Of a stretch of DNA of 64,000 bases, positions 7,666-16,563 are shown piece after piece (position 1 is the stretch's first letter; the number at the start of each line of letters is the position of its first letter). Position numbers and translations under genes: made by a program. The notes beneath the pieces were generated by a model. That model was not told the origin of the DNA. It saw only the letters and a list, made by a program, of their open reading frames with translations, and ran no database searches. This DNA is from Acinetobacter sp. XH1741 (GTDB lineage Bacteria; Pseudomonadota; Gammaproteobacteria; Pseudomonadales; Moraxellaceae), in NCBI RefSeq assembly GCF_041021895.1, contig NZ_CP157428.1, forward strand, positions 868,001-932,000, given 5' to 3'.

Positions 7666-9765
7666 ATGTTATTAAAGCAAATACTGGCGTTTCGCCCGAG
7701 TAAGCTTGATCTGATTTTTGCAATAAAGACATTTATTGCCGGTATGTTGGCATTATTTGTTTCATTTGAATTAGATCTGATTAACCCGATGTGGTCGATC
7801 GGTACAGTCCTGATTATTGCCAATCCTTATTCGGGCATGGTTTCTTCTAAGTGTGTCTATCGTGTGTTAGGGACAATAGGGGGAGCTATTGTTGCCTTAA
7901 CCATAACACCTCATCTGATCAATACACCTTGGTTATTTACGGTGGTGTTATCACTCTGGGTTGGTTTTGCACTTTACGTGTCTTTACTTGATCGGACTCC
8001 TCGTAGTTATGCTTTTATGCTGGCGGGTTACTCGACAGCCATGATTGTCTTCAACTCGATTACTTATATTGATCAATACAATATTTTTGATATTGCTTTA
8101 GCTCGAGTCATAGAGATTTCGATTGGGGTAATTTCAAGTGCTGTGGTTTCTGCCACTATTCTTCCAATGCATATTGGTTCTGCGATTAAACAACGGGTAA
8201 TCAAAACCCTCAAAGATACAGAGAATCTGTTTGCTAATTTATTAACTACAGATTTGCAGCAGAACAATACTCAGCTTTTGGCTGCTATTACACGTGATAC
8301 CACAGATATTCATGCTTTGGCAGTCCACTTGAGTTATGAAAAGGGTGAGCTGCATGGCATGACCAAACCCTTGCAGGAAATGCTGCATCAAATCTCAATG
8401 GTGGTGGCCAATTTAGTCGCTTTATCTGAACGTATTAAGCAGCTTCAAGAACTTCAGTTTATCGAAACTCATGCAGAAAAACTGCAACGACTTTCAGCGC
8501 ATGTTGTTCAATTTTTAGAACAAAAAGATCTGATTGTTGATGAAAATATTTTGCAGTTACCTGATGAGTTTGAAAGTGATTTTACAAGTTTGATGGAATC
8601 GGCTTCTACGCATCAGCAAGTTTTAGTAGCCGCAATGAAAATGGATGTACGTCATTTCATTAGCAATGTTTTAGCGGTTAAAGTTTTGTGGCAGCGAATT
8701 CAGCAAGGTAATAAAGAAATTCCTGACAACATTACCCCAATGACCACCAAATATCCGAGTTTACACCGTGACCATGGCGTAGCAATACGAGGTGGTATTA
8801 GTGCAGTCCTGATTACCTTTATTGTGACTGGGGTCTGGATTGTTTCAGGGTGGAAAGCTGGATTTATGATGGCACAAATGGGTGCAGTGACTGCCTGTAT
8901 TTTAACGGCCTTAGATAACCCTGTTCCCGTTTTGCGTATTTTTATCTGGGGCAGTATTGCTTCAGCAGTTTTAGTCTTTGTTTATGCGTTTGGTATTTTC
9001 CCGCATGTCACAACTTTCTGGGAACTTGGACTGGTGTTGTTACCAATGTTTTTGTTCGCAGTGTCTATGATGGCCAACCAGATGCTTATGCCAGTAGGTA
9101 TGGTTTTAGGTATTAACACCATGATGGGACTAAATTTGCATAATGCGTACAGTATGGATGCAGTGTCTTATCTTGATGGTTCTTTTGCCATGATTTTGGG
9201 TGTTTTAGTCTCTTTGATTGTCATTGACGTTGTTCGTGCCATGTCTCCAGATACAAGTGCAAGCCGTATTTTAGCGTTGCATTATCGTGCCATGCGACAA
9301 GCGATCTACCTGCCATATGGGCTTGATTTCAAAGTTCATCTACGCAGTATGCTAGATCGGATTGGGATTCTAAACAGCAAAATGGTGCAGTCTGACGAGA
9401 TTAAAACCTCAATTCATCAAGCATTGATTGAGTCGAGTAGTATTGTTGATTTAAGCCGATTACAAGAGTTGGCAAGTCAGTTTCCTCAAACCTCTGAGCT
9501 CACTCAGCATATTGGTGATTTGCAACAAAATCTGGATGAACTGTTTAGAGCTAAAGAAAATGATGGAAGCGATACGACAGCTTTAGTCGAGCGAATTTAT
9601 CGAGCGTTATTTGAATTAAAACAGCTTGCTTCAAATGTTGAAGATATGACTATGAGACAAAGACTACTCATTTCACTGAACAATATTGCTTATAGCATGT
9701 GTCATGTGTCATCAGACCAAATGAATGAAAACAGCGCCCTGAGAGGAGCCACAGCAAATGGGTGA
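7666..9765 (+). CDS. FUSC-family inner-membrane efflux protein (AaeB-like)
   Basis: This 699-residue membrane protein matches the FUSC/aromatic acid exporter family. A first block of about six hydrophobic helices spans roughly 18-170. A long soluble segment rich in Leu, Gln and Glu covers about 180-370. A second helix block lies at about 385-520, and a soluble C-terminal region follows. AaeB of E. coli has this duplicated layout and exports p-hydroxybenzoate. The next two genes encode a DUF1656 protein and an HlyD-type adaptor, completing an AaeBXA-like set. The stop overlaps the next start by 8 nt. The substrate is inferred only; fusaric acid or aromatic acids are usual for the family. Confidence 0.88.
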   Translation: MLLKQILAFRPSKLDLIFAIKTFIAGMLALFVSFELDLINPMWSIGTVLIIANPYSGMVSSKCVYRVLGTIGGAIVALTITPHLINTPWLFTVVLSLWVGFALYVSLLDRTPRSYAFMLAGYSTAMIVFNSITYIDQYNIFDIALARVIEISIGVISSAVVSATILPMHIGSAIKQRVIKTLKDTENLFANLLTTDLQQNNTQLLAAITRDTTDIHALAVHLSYEKGELHGMTKPLQEMLHQISMVVANLVALSERIKQLQELQFIETHAEKLQRLSAHVVQFLEQKDLIVDENILQLPDEFESDFTSLMESASTHQQVLVAAMKMDVRHFISNVLAVKVLWQRIQQGNKEIPDNITPMTTKYPSLHRDHGVAIRGGISAVLITFIVTGVWIVSGWKAGFMMAQMGAVTACILTALDNPVPVLRIFIWGSIASAVLVFVYAFGIFPHVTTFWELGLVLLPMFLFAVSMMANQMLMPVGMVLGINTMMGLNLHNAYSMDAVSYLDGSFAMILGVLVSLIVIDVVRAMSPDTSASRILALHYRAMRQAIYLPYGLDFKVHLRSMLDRIGILNSKMVQSDEIKTSIHQALIESSSIVDLSRLQELASQFPQTSELTQHIGDLQQNLDELFRAKENDGSDTTALVERIYRALFELKQLASNVEDMTMRQRLLISLNNIAYSMCHVSSDQMNENSALRGATANG

Positions 9766-9964
9766 GTTTAATGTTTACGGGATTTATGTGCCTTCTTTGC
9801 TCATCCAAGCCCTGTTGGCATATATATGTTTTCGAGGGTTAAGTCGGTTGACCAACAAGTTGATTGCACAAGGCTGGATTGCATTACCTAGTATTTTTAA
9901 TTTGTGTTTTTACCTCTTATTGCTTTTGGTAATACATCAAATTTTTGTTGGGATCGGTGCGTAG
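9758..9964 (+). CDS. DUF1656 small membrane protein (AaeX-like)
   Basis: This 68-residue protein has two hydrophobic helices (about 8-28 and 44-66). The N-terminus MGEFNVYGIYVPSLL is typical of DUF1656/AaeX, with E3 and YGIYVP. These small proteins sit between the FUSC pump and its adaptor. Their function is not established. The ATG overlaps the end of the pump gene by 8 nt, with GAGAGGAG upstream as ribosome-binding site, and the adaptor gene follows about 40 nt later. This is a real gene in a conserved triplet. Confidence 0.85.
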   Translation: MGEFNVYGIYVPSLLIQALLAYICFRGLSRLTNKLIAQGWIALPSIFNLCFYLLLLLVIHQIFVGIGA

Positions 9965-10003
9965 AGATGATTGCGAAATTAAAGATTGAGTTAGGTGAGT
10001 GAA

Positions 10004-11005
10004 ATGAATCAGGTGGATTTGAAAAAAGTCATCCGTCCAGTAATTTTGATTGTCGCATTAATGGTTGCTGTTTATACCATTGTGCATTTGTGGAATTACT
10101 ATAATGCAGCGCCGTGGACACGCGATGGCCGAGTTCGTGGTGACGTTATTCAAGTATCTTCAGATGTAGCGGGTCTTGTCACAGAAGTATTGGTTCAAGA
10201 TAACCAGACTGTGAAAAAAGGTCAGGTACTTTTTAAAATTGATGTCTCTCGCCGAGCTTTAGATGTAGAGCAAGCAAAGTCTGATTTGGCAAAAGCGAAA
10301 GCCGCATTTGCTCAAGCAGAAGCTGGTTTAGCTCAAGCAAAAGCAAACTTGATTAAATCGAGTACGAATATCCAGCTCGCTGAAAAAAATGCAAGCCGTT
10401 ATTCAAACTTAATGGATGGTGCGATTTCTAAGCAAGAACAAGATCAAGTCTTTGCCACTCGTGACCAATCACATGCAGAGCATGAGCAGCTTCAAGCAGC
10501 GATTCAACAGGCACAAGCAACGGTTAAACAGCAACAAGCACTGATTGAAGCCGCAACAAGTAATTTACATTTAGCTGAACTCAATATGCACCGTGCAGCT
10601 GTTGTGGCACCAGCCGATGGAGCACTTTCTAACTTTGATTTACGTCCAGGTAATTATGTTCAAGTTGGTCAAGCCGTTGCAGCATTGTTAGATCGTAAAC
10701 AACTTTATGTGGTGGGATATTTTGAAGAAACAAAATTAGACCGCATTCATATTGGCGATGAAGCAAGTGTGCAATTAATGGGTGACAGTCAGAAAATCAA
10801 AGGTCATGTTCAAGGTATTGCATCAGGTATTGAAGATCGTGAGCGTTCAAGTAGTTCTAAATTGCTTGCAAACGTAAACCCGACTTTTAGCTGGGTTCGT
10901 TTAGCGCAGCGCGTACCTGTAAAAATTGTATTAGACGAAGCACCAAAGAATCAGCTTGCATTTGTCTCTGGTCGTACCGCAACAGTACATATTATTGAAA
11001 AATAA
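10004..11005 (+). CDS. HlyD/EmrA-type membrane fusion (periplasmic adaptor) protein (AaeA-like)
   Basis: This is the adaptor that links the FUSC pump to an outer-membrane channel. One N-terminal membrane helix is followed by a biotinyl-lipoyl half (about 44-75: VRGDVIQVSSDVAGLVTEV). Next is an Ala/Gln-rich coiled-coil hairpin (about 80-185), the second lipoyl half (AAVVAPADGALSNFDLRPG), and beta-barrel domains. I choose ATG 10004 (333 residues) because AGGTGAG sits 5 nt before it. GTG 9995 in the same frame would add three residues. Third gene of the operon, closed by a terminator at 11028. Confidence 0.9.
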   Translation: MNQVDLKKVIRPVILIVALMVAVYTIVHLWNYYNAAPWTRDGRVRGDVIQVSSDVAGLVTEVLVQDNQTVKKGQVLFKIDVSRRALDVEQAKSDLAKAKAAFAQAEAGLAQAKANLIKSSTNIQLAEKNASRYSNLMDGAISKQEQDQVFATRDQSHAEHEQLQAAIQQAQATVKQQQALIEAATSNLHLAELNMHRAAVVAPADGALSNFDLRPGNYVQVGQAVAALLDRKQLYVVGYFEETKLDRIHIGDEASVQLMGDSQKIKGHVQGIASGIEDRERSSSSKLLANVNPTFSWVRLAQRVPVKIVLDEAPKNQLAFVSGRTATVHIIEK

Positions 11006-11027
11006 AATCTTTAGTTTTTAAACGCAA

Positions 11028-11057
11028 TAAAAAAGCATGTGTAAAACATGCTTTTTT
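11028..11057. terminator. Bidirectional terminator between convergent operons
   Basis: AAAAAGCATGT and ACATGCTTTTTT pair around GTAAA, with A and T tracts on the two sides. It serves the adaptor gene (plus) and ruvX (minus), which converge here. Confidence 0.9.
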
Positions 11058-11060
11058 ATT

Positions 11061-11501
11061 TTATGGCGTTAAGCCGACGGGATTGCGATACCAGCTCTGG
11101 ATGAGTAAAGCCGCTGCAAAACTATCTGCTGATAATTTCTTAGCGCGGCCTTGTTCTTGGTAGAAACCAAGTTCTTCTCTAGCTTCACGGGTAGTTAAAC
11201 GCTCATCTACCATCCATGTTTCAATATTGGTTTGATGGCGTAAACGTCGCGCAAATTTACGTGCACGTGTAGAAAGTTCCGACTCGCTATCATCCATGTT
11301 TAATGGAAGACCAACAAGAAACATATCTGGTTGCCATTCTTTCACGATTTTTAACAGTTGATCCCAATTAGGAATCCCATCTTTCATCACAAATAACGGT
11401 AGGGGATTTGCACTTTCAATTGATGACTGACCTATAGCAATTCCCATTTTTTGAGTGCCAAAGTCAAAAGCCATAATTGATTTTGATTGTGTCGCAGTCA
11501 T
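11061..11501 (-). CDS. ruvX: Putative Holliday junction resolvase / pre-16S rRNA nuclease RuvX (YqgF)
   Basis: This 146-residue RNase H-fold protein opens with MAFDFGTQKMGIAIG, holding the first catalytic Asp (D13). The second acidic motif is in WMVDERLTT and the third in SADSFAAALLIQ. The family is implicated in 16S rRNA 5' maturation and junction resolution. I take ATG 11501: the codon at 11504 is TTG, and the ATG overlaps the yqgE stop by one base (TGATG), indicating coupling. The yqgE-ruvX pair is conserved across gammaproteobacteria. Confidence 0.93.
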   Translation of the reverse strand: MTATQSKSIMAFDFGTQKMGIAIGQSSIESANPLPLFVMKDGIPNWDQLLKIVKEWQPDMFLVGLPLNMDDSESELSTRARKFARRLRHQTNIETWMVDERLTTREAREELGFYQEQGRAKKLSADSFAAALLIQSWYRNPVGLTP

Positions 11502-12055
11502 CAAGCATGTCCGATTTCAGAAGCCAGCCATGTACGATCTACACCAATTTTTTTATAAGCTGCATCCCAACGGTCGTCATAAGGCAAGTTAAAGATCAGA
11601 TCCATATCTGCATCACAAATAAGCCAGTCACCACGAGCGATTTCGTCTTCTAACTGGTTTTTCCCCCAACTCGCATAACCTAGCGCAATTTGGTAGCGAC
11701 CAACACCTTCATTATGGGCAATTGCATCAAGAATATCTTTACTGGTGGTAATACATACATTTTCACCCACCGCAATAGAAGAGTGCCATGTAGGTTGCCC
11801 AGTATGAAGAACGAATCCGGCTTCAGGACGTAAAGGACCGCCTTGTAAAACTTCATGAGGATTTACATTATCTGCTTCAATGTCTAAATCATTGAGGAGT
11901 TCTTTAATTTGGATACCAGCAGGGCGGTTGATAATAATACCTTGCGCACCTTCTTCGTCATGGCGGGCAAGATAAATTACAGTATTTGCAAAAAATTCAT
12001 CTGCCAGTTCTGGCGGGGCAATTAAACAACGGTGAGTCATATATTGTTTGGTCAC
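11501..12055 (-). CDS. yqgE: UPF0301 family protein YqgE (AlgH)
   Basis: This 184-residue protein has the UPF0301 features: [13 protein letters not shown] at the N-terminus, [12 protein letters not shown] (about 36-47), [16 protein letters not shown], and a C-terminal [12 protein letters not shown]. The molecular function is unknown. In Pseudomonas it is called AlgH. The start is a GTG at 12055, giving MTKQYMTH, as in the Acinetobacter proteins I recall. ATG 12040 is an alternative. It is coupled to ruvX by stop-start overlap. A short GGGTC-TCAC-GACCC hairpin lies about 30-50 bp upstream of it. Confidence 0.92.
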   Translation of the reverse strand: MTKQYMTHRCLIAPPELADEFFANTVIYLARHDEEGAQGIIINRPAGIQIKELLNDLDIEADNVNPHEVLQGGPLRPEAGFVLHTGQPTWHSSIAVGENVCITTSKDILDAIAHNEGVGRYQIALGYASWGKNQLEDEIARGDWLICDADMDLIFNLPYDDRWDAAYKKIGVDRTWLASEIGHA

Positions 12056-12180
12056 CTAAGCGGTTCTCCCTCAAAAAATGTCGCTATAGGGTCTCACGAC
12101 CCTTTTATCTATATAGGTTCTTTTTATCAACATACAAGAGTTAATCGGATTTCGCCAATCTTTTTCTCTTATTTTCTTTA

Positions 12181-13848
12181 TTAATTTGAAGAAGCCTGAA
12201 ATTTAAGTTGGCGTAATTGTTTGGCGTGTTGCAAGGTTGTTTCATTAATTTCAACACCACCTGACATACGTGCTAACTCAAAAATAATTTGATTTTCATC
12301 GAGTTCAACAATAGTACTGCTGGCCGGATCTGTTTGTTGCTTTTTAACTAATAAATGTTGGTCAGATTGTGCAGCGACTTGTGCTTGGTGAGTAATACAT
12401 AAAAGTTGTACGTGCTGGGCCAAGTCGGCAAGTAACCGTCCAACGACTTCAGCCGTACCGCCACTAATCCCGACATCAATTTCATCAAATACTAAAACTT
12501 CAGATTCAGTTTTTTCAGCATTCATGACTTGCATTACGAGTGCAATACGTGAAAGTTCACCACCCGAAGCGACGCGTGCTAATGGTTGTGGTGGAATACC
12601 TTTATTGGCAGTAAATAAAAGTTGAATAAAGCTTAAGCCTTCTGCACCTGGTTGCTCCAATGGCTCAAACTTAAACTCAAAGTGTGCCTCAGGTAGTGCC
12701 AAAGGTTTAACCTGTTCGGTGAGTTGTTTGGCAAGTGGGGCAGCAGCTTCACGACGAATATGGTCTAAATGCTGAGCTTTTTCTAAAAACTCCTCATGCG
12801 ATTTTTCAACTTGCTCCGCCAGTGTTTCTGGGTCTTCAAGCTGATGTAATTGCTCAAGCTCATTTTGCCAAGTTTCATATTCTTGTTTGAGGGTCTCTGG
12901 TTGAGTCCGGTATTTACGGGCAAGACGATGGAAAACTTCAAGTTTGGAGTTCAGTTCTTCCATGCGTTCAGGGTCGAAGCTCTGACGGTCAATAAATTGA
13001 CGTAAACTTGATGTTGCATCATCAATTTCACTTTGAGCATTCAATAGTGAATTATAAATTTCCGAAAGCTGTTCACTACGTCCTGCATGAGACTCTAGCC
13101 GACGAATGATCGATGACATTTCTTGGGTAATGTTCTGTTCAGCTTCATCAAGTGCATTCAAACTATAGCTACAGTCTTGCATGATATGTTCATGATGACT
13201 AAGGCGATCGAATTCTTGCTCGATCTCTTTGTAATCGGTTTGAATGACTTCTTCTAGCTCTTCGATTTGCAGTTCTAACGTCGCGATACGTTGCAAACGA
13301 GTAGCTTGGGCATCAAGAGCGGCCTGATGCTGACGAATATTACGCTGCCATGTGCTATAGGCTTCACGGACATCATTTGCTTCGACATAAAAATTGTTAT
13401 AACGGTCTAACCAATGCTTTGGATAAGGCGGTTCAAGAAGTTGTTGCTGGCTATGCTGGCTATATAACTGAACCAATAAACGGCCTAATTCTTTGAGCTC
13501 AGATAGGCTGCTCGGACGACCATTGACCCATGCTTTACTACGGCCAGTTGCAAAAATAACACGACGTAAATGAATTTCCCCTGAGTCATCATCTAGTTCG
13601 TGTTCTTTTAACCATTGTGCTTCAGGACTATTATCCTGATAAGTAAAAACCGCAGTCACATCTGCTTTGTCCGAACCATAGCGGACATAATTTGTATCTG
13701 TACGTTCTCCTAAACAGGCAGAGAGTGCATCCAGTAATAATGATTTTCCTGCACCTGTTTCACCTGTTAGAACATTAAATCCTTGTTCTATATCAATGGC
13801 TAAATGATCGGCTAATGCAAAATTAATTAAAGTTAAATGTGTGAGCAT
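12181..13848 (-). CDS. recN: DNA repair protein RecN (SMC-like ATPase)
   Basis: This cohesin-like ATPase acts in double-strand break repair. Walker A GETGAGKS is at residues 29-36. A central antiparallel coiled coil spans about 155-365, with many Glu, Gln and Leu. Near the C-terminus are the signature LARVASGGELSR and Walker B VLVFDEIDVGISGG. The frame is open to 13860, but ATG 13848 gives MLTHLTLINFALADHL, matching E. coli RecN, for 555 residues. It is divergent from the TPR-glycosyltransferase gene across about 110 bp. Confidence 0.96.
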   Translation of the reverse strand: MLTHLTLINFALADHLAIDIEQGFNVLTGETGAGKSLLLDALSACLGERTDTNYVRYGSDKADVTAVFTYQDNSPEAQWLKEHELDDDSGEIHLRRVIFATGRSKAWVNGRPSSLSELKELGRLLVQLYSQHSQQQLLEPPYPKHWLDRYNNFYVEANDVREAYSTWQRNIRQHQAALDAQATRLQRIATLELQIEELEEVIQTDYKEIEQEFDRLSHHEHIMQDCSYSLNALDEAEQNITQEMSSIIRRLESHAGRSEQLSEIYNSLLNAQSEIDDATSSLRQFIDRQSFDPERMEELNSKLEVFHRLARKYRTQPETLKQEYETWQNELEQLHQLEDPETLAEQVEKSHEEFLEKAQHLDHIRREAAAPLAKQLTEQVKPLALPEAHFEFKFEPLEQPGAEGLSFIQLLFTANKGIPPQPLARVASGGELSRIALVMQVMNAEKTESEVLVFDEIDVGISGGTAEVVGRLLADLAQHVQLLCITHQAQVAAQSDQHLLVKKQQTDPASSTIVELDENQIIFELARMSGGVEINETTLQHAKQLRQLKFQASSN

Positions 13849-13962
13849 AAACGCATCCAACGCGCCAAATTATGGGTTAAAGATAGAGAAGTTTTGAATT
13901 TGCTACAAGTGATCTATTATTCTAACTGAAATTATATAACAGCAAGATTGCGGATCTTTACA

Positions 13963-15273
13963 ATGAAAAAAACATTAAGTTTACCGAAAGCACCAATAGG
14001 GATGATCAACCGCCATAAAAAAACCAATCCTGCTGAAATGAATAAAATTTTAAATCAGCATTTTAATGCATTTAAACAAGCTGCTGCACAGGGTGATTAT
14101 CTCAAAGCTTATCAACATGTAAAAAAAGCGGTGAGTTTGGTTCCTCAGCACCCCGGAGCACTATCTGATTTAGCTTATACCGAGTTACGTTTACGCCGTT
14201 ATGACGATGCTTATCAACATTATATACAAGCGATCAATGCAAGTGGTACTAACGTCCATACAAATCTATATGATGGATTAACAGAAGTTTGCCATCATTT
14301 AAATAAAAAAGAAGAAAAAATCAAATTTGGGCGTTTAGCCATTTCAACCAAAAAAGAACTCACAAAGAATGAGCCTACTTTATCAATCCCAGCCCATACA
14401 CCCACGCCGTTTAGTCCAAATCCACAAGAAAATATTATTGCTTTTTCATTATTTGGGGCAAACCCGCGTTACTGTGAAACATCAATTTTAAATACCAAAT
14501 TAGCAAAAGAAATATATCCAGAATGGACATGTCGGTTCTATGTAGATGATACGGTTCCTGAACTTGTGCAACAGCGATTACAAGCAAATGGTGCTCAAGT
14601 GGTACACGTCAGTGACTCACAAAAACAATTGTCAGGTCTATTCTGGCGCTTTTTAGTCATGGATGATCCCACAGTGAAGCGCTTTTTGATACGTGATGCT
14701 GACTCTATAGTGTCTTATCGTGAAAAAGCTGCTGTTGAGGCATGGCTTAAGAGTGATCAATGGTTTCATTTAATGCGAGATAGCTACTCTCATACTGAGC
14801 TTATTTTGGCAGGTATGTGGGGAGGTTGTTCAGGTATTTTTCATAATATTGAAGCACATATCAGAGATTATGTTGCCACTGAACGATATCCGGACAATCG
14901 AGTTATAGATCAGCATTACCTGCGTTATTGTATTTGGCCAACGTTAAAACAAAGTGTGCTTGTACATGATAGCCAGCAGTTTGATGAAAATAGTGTCGGT
15001 TTTCCGGCTTATGATTCAGCTTCAATGCAAAATGACCTAGACAATTTTCATGTTGGCATGGATCATGGCTCACCCGTGGTTACAATGCCAGTGACTCACC
15101 CAACGGCGAAGAAAGTTTGTTGGGTTTTACTCGATGAAAATCACGATGAAGTTTGCAAATATGATGCAATTGTGTCGAAGAGTCGAAATATTGAAGTAAA
15201 TTTGCCCCACGCTTTCGCTAAAAAAATTCAGTTACAGCAGTGGAAATTACAAGTCTATCCGTATGAAAACTGA
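13963..15273 (+). CDS. TPR protein with GT-A-like glycosyltransferase domain
   Basis: About 436 residues from ATG 13963; a TTG at 13948 would add five. Residues 25-110 form TPR-like helices (AAAQGDYLKAYQHVKKAVSL, LRRYDDAYQHYIQAI). Residues 150-400 resemble a bacterial glycosyltransferase family with an RDADS metal-binding DxD-type motif and a following VSYREKAAVEAWL. A HLMRD...AGMWGGCSGIF segment and an acidic DQHYLR follow. I infer transfer of a sugar to a surface polymer or protein. Acceptor and donor are unknown. There are no membrane helices, so it is cytoplasmic. It is not in a capsule or LPS cluster. Confidence 0.7.
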   Translation: MKKTLSLPKAPIGMINRHKKTNPAEMNKILNQHFNAFKQAAAQGDYLKAYQHVKKAVSLVPQHPGALSDLAYTELRLRRYDDAYQHYIQAINASGTNVHTNLYDGLTEVCHHLNKKEEKIKFGRLAISTKKELTKNEPTLSIPAHTPTPFSPNPQENIIAFSLFGANPRYCETSILNTKLAKEIYPEWTCRFYVDDTVPELVQQRLQANGAQVVHVSDSQKQLSGLFWRFLVMDDPTVKRFLIRDADSIVSYREKAAVEAWLKSDQWFHLMRDSYSHTELILAGMWGGCSGIFHNIEAHIRDYVATERYPDNRVIDQHYLRYCIWPTLKQSVLVHDSQQFDENSVGFPAYDSASMQNDLDNFHVGMDHGSPVVTMPVTHPTAKKVCWVLLDENHDEVCKYDAIVSKSRNIEVNLPHAFAKKIQLQQWKLQVYPYEN

Positions 15274-15349
15274 TTGATTAGTTATTTAGGCACAATTAAA
15301 CTACATTCATCATAATTTATATAAATGCGGCATTATCTGGAGAATGTGC

Positions 15350-15676
15350 ATGAGTTCAACCCAATTTGATCATGTAACGGTCATCAAAAAATCAAATGTT
15401 TATTTTGGTGGAGCATGTATCAGCCATACCGTGCAATTTGAAGATGGAACAAAAAAAACACTAGGTGTTATTTTGCCGACTGAGCAGCCTTTAACATTTG
15501 AAACACATGTTCCTGAGCGTATGGAAATTATTTCAGGTGAGTGCCGCGTTACAATTGCGGACAGCAATGAAAGTGAGTTGTTCCGCGCTGGTCAATCATT
15601 TTATGTACCGGGCAATAGCGTTTTCAAAATCGAGACTGATGAAGTACTCGATTATGTTTGCCACTTAGAAGGCTAA
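15350..15676 (+). CDS. ppnP: Pyrimidine/purine nucleoside phosphorylase
   Basis: This 108-residue cupin-fold protein of the PpnP (YaiE, DUF1255) family performs phosphorolysis of several nucleosides. Family features are VYFGGACISHTVQF, GVILPTEQPLTF, PERMEIISGECRV, and the C-terminal FRAGQSFYVPGNSVFKIE. I start at ATG 15350 because GGAG is 7 nt upstream; ATG 15344 has only one base of spacing. It is monocistronic, with a terminator at 15714. Confidence 0.93.
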   Translation: MSSTQFDHVTVIKKSNVYFGGACISHTVQFEDGTKKTLGVILPTEQPLTFETHVPERMEIISGECRVTIADSNESELFRAGQSFYVPGNSVFKIETDEVLDYVCHLEG

Positions 15677-15713
15677 GAAATTACTGTTTAAATCGGGTAC
15701 ACTATGCCCAAAG

Positions 15714-15752
15714 AAATCCTGTGAAGTTGGCTTTACAGGATTTTTATTTTTT
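15714..15752 (+). terminator. Rho-independent terminator after ppnP
   Basis: AAATCCTGT (15714-15722) pairs with ACAGGATTT (15735-15743) around a 12-nt loop. TTATTTTTTT follows. Confidence 0.85.
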
Positions 15753-15778
15753 TGCTCAAACGTTGTTAGAGGTCATGC

Positions 15779-16528
15779 ATGGCAAAACCGGAATATTATT
15801 ATGGCGTTCACTCAGTGGAGTCATTGTTAGAACTTGAGCCGGAGCGTGTGCTGACCCTGTTTACATTGAAAGGGCGGGATGATCAACGGTTACAAAAGAT
15901 TTTACAATTAGCAGAACCTTTTGGAATCAGCGTACAAAAAGCAAGTCGTGAAAGTCTTGAGAAACTGGCTGGTTTGCCATTCCACCAAGGTGTGGTCGCA
16001 GCAGTACGTGCGCATCCGACCTTAAATGAAAAAGATCTAGATCAAATCTTGGCTGAAACTCCAGATGCTTTATTGCTTGCATTAGATCAGGTGACAGACC
16101 CACATAACTTAGGTGCTTGTATTCGTACTGCGGCCGCAATGGGTGTTCAGGCAGTGATTGTGCCTCGTGATCGTTCAGCGAGTTTAACTCCTACAGCGCG
16201 TAAAGTTGCAGCGGGTGGCGCCGAGAAAGTTAAGTTCATTCAAGTAACAAACTTAGCTCGTACATTAGCGCATCTGAAAGAAACCACTCATACACGTGTG
16301 ATTGGCACCATGCTTGATGAAAGCGCATTACCAATTCAAAAATGTGATTTCTCTGGCCCAGTCGTGATCGTAATGGGAGCTGAAGATACCGGTTTGCGCC
16401 CAATTACACAGGCACAGTGTGACCATAAAGTTTATATTCCGATGTCTGGAAACTTGCAGAGTCTAAATGTAAGTGTGGCAACAGGTATGGCACTTTATGA
16501 AGCTTGCCGTCAGCGTTCTGAGGTATAA
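15779..16528 (+). CDS. rlmB: 23S rRNA (guanosine-2251-2'-O)-methyltransferase
   Basis: This SPOUT-class enzyme 2'-O-methylates G2251 in the peptidyl-transferase P-loop. It has 249 residues. An N-terminal substrate-binding domain (about 1-75) starts with YYYGVHSVESLLE. The SPOUT domain shows its three motifs: DPHNLGACIRTAAAMG (motif 1), VIVMGAEDTGLRP (motif 2) and IPMSGNLQSLNVSVATGMALYE (motif 3). It is followed 35 nt later by the EamA transporter gene on the same strand. Confidence 0.95.
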   Translation: MAKPEYYYGVHSVESLLELEPERVLTLFTLKGRDDQRLQKILQLAEPFGISVQKASRESLEKLAGLPFHQGVVAAVRAHPTLNEKDLDQILAETPDALLLALDQVTDPHNLGACIRTAAAMGVQAVIVPRDRSASLTPTARKVAAGGAEKVKFIQVTNLARTLAHLKETTHTRVIGTMLDESALPIQKCDFSGPVVIVMGAEDTGLRPITQAQCDHKVYIPMSGNLQSLNVSVATGMALYEACRQRSEV

Positions 16529-16563
16529 TTGAGCTGCCTTTCTAGTATGTAAGCAGTCTTAAT

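Noticed and set aside
12085..12105. Terminator upstream of yqgE
   Set aside because: The GGGTC/GACCC hairpin has only TTTT on the plus side, where no gene ends; on the minus side no T-tract follows.
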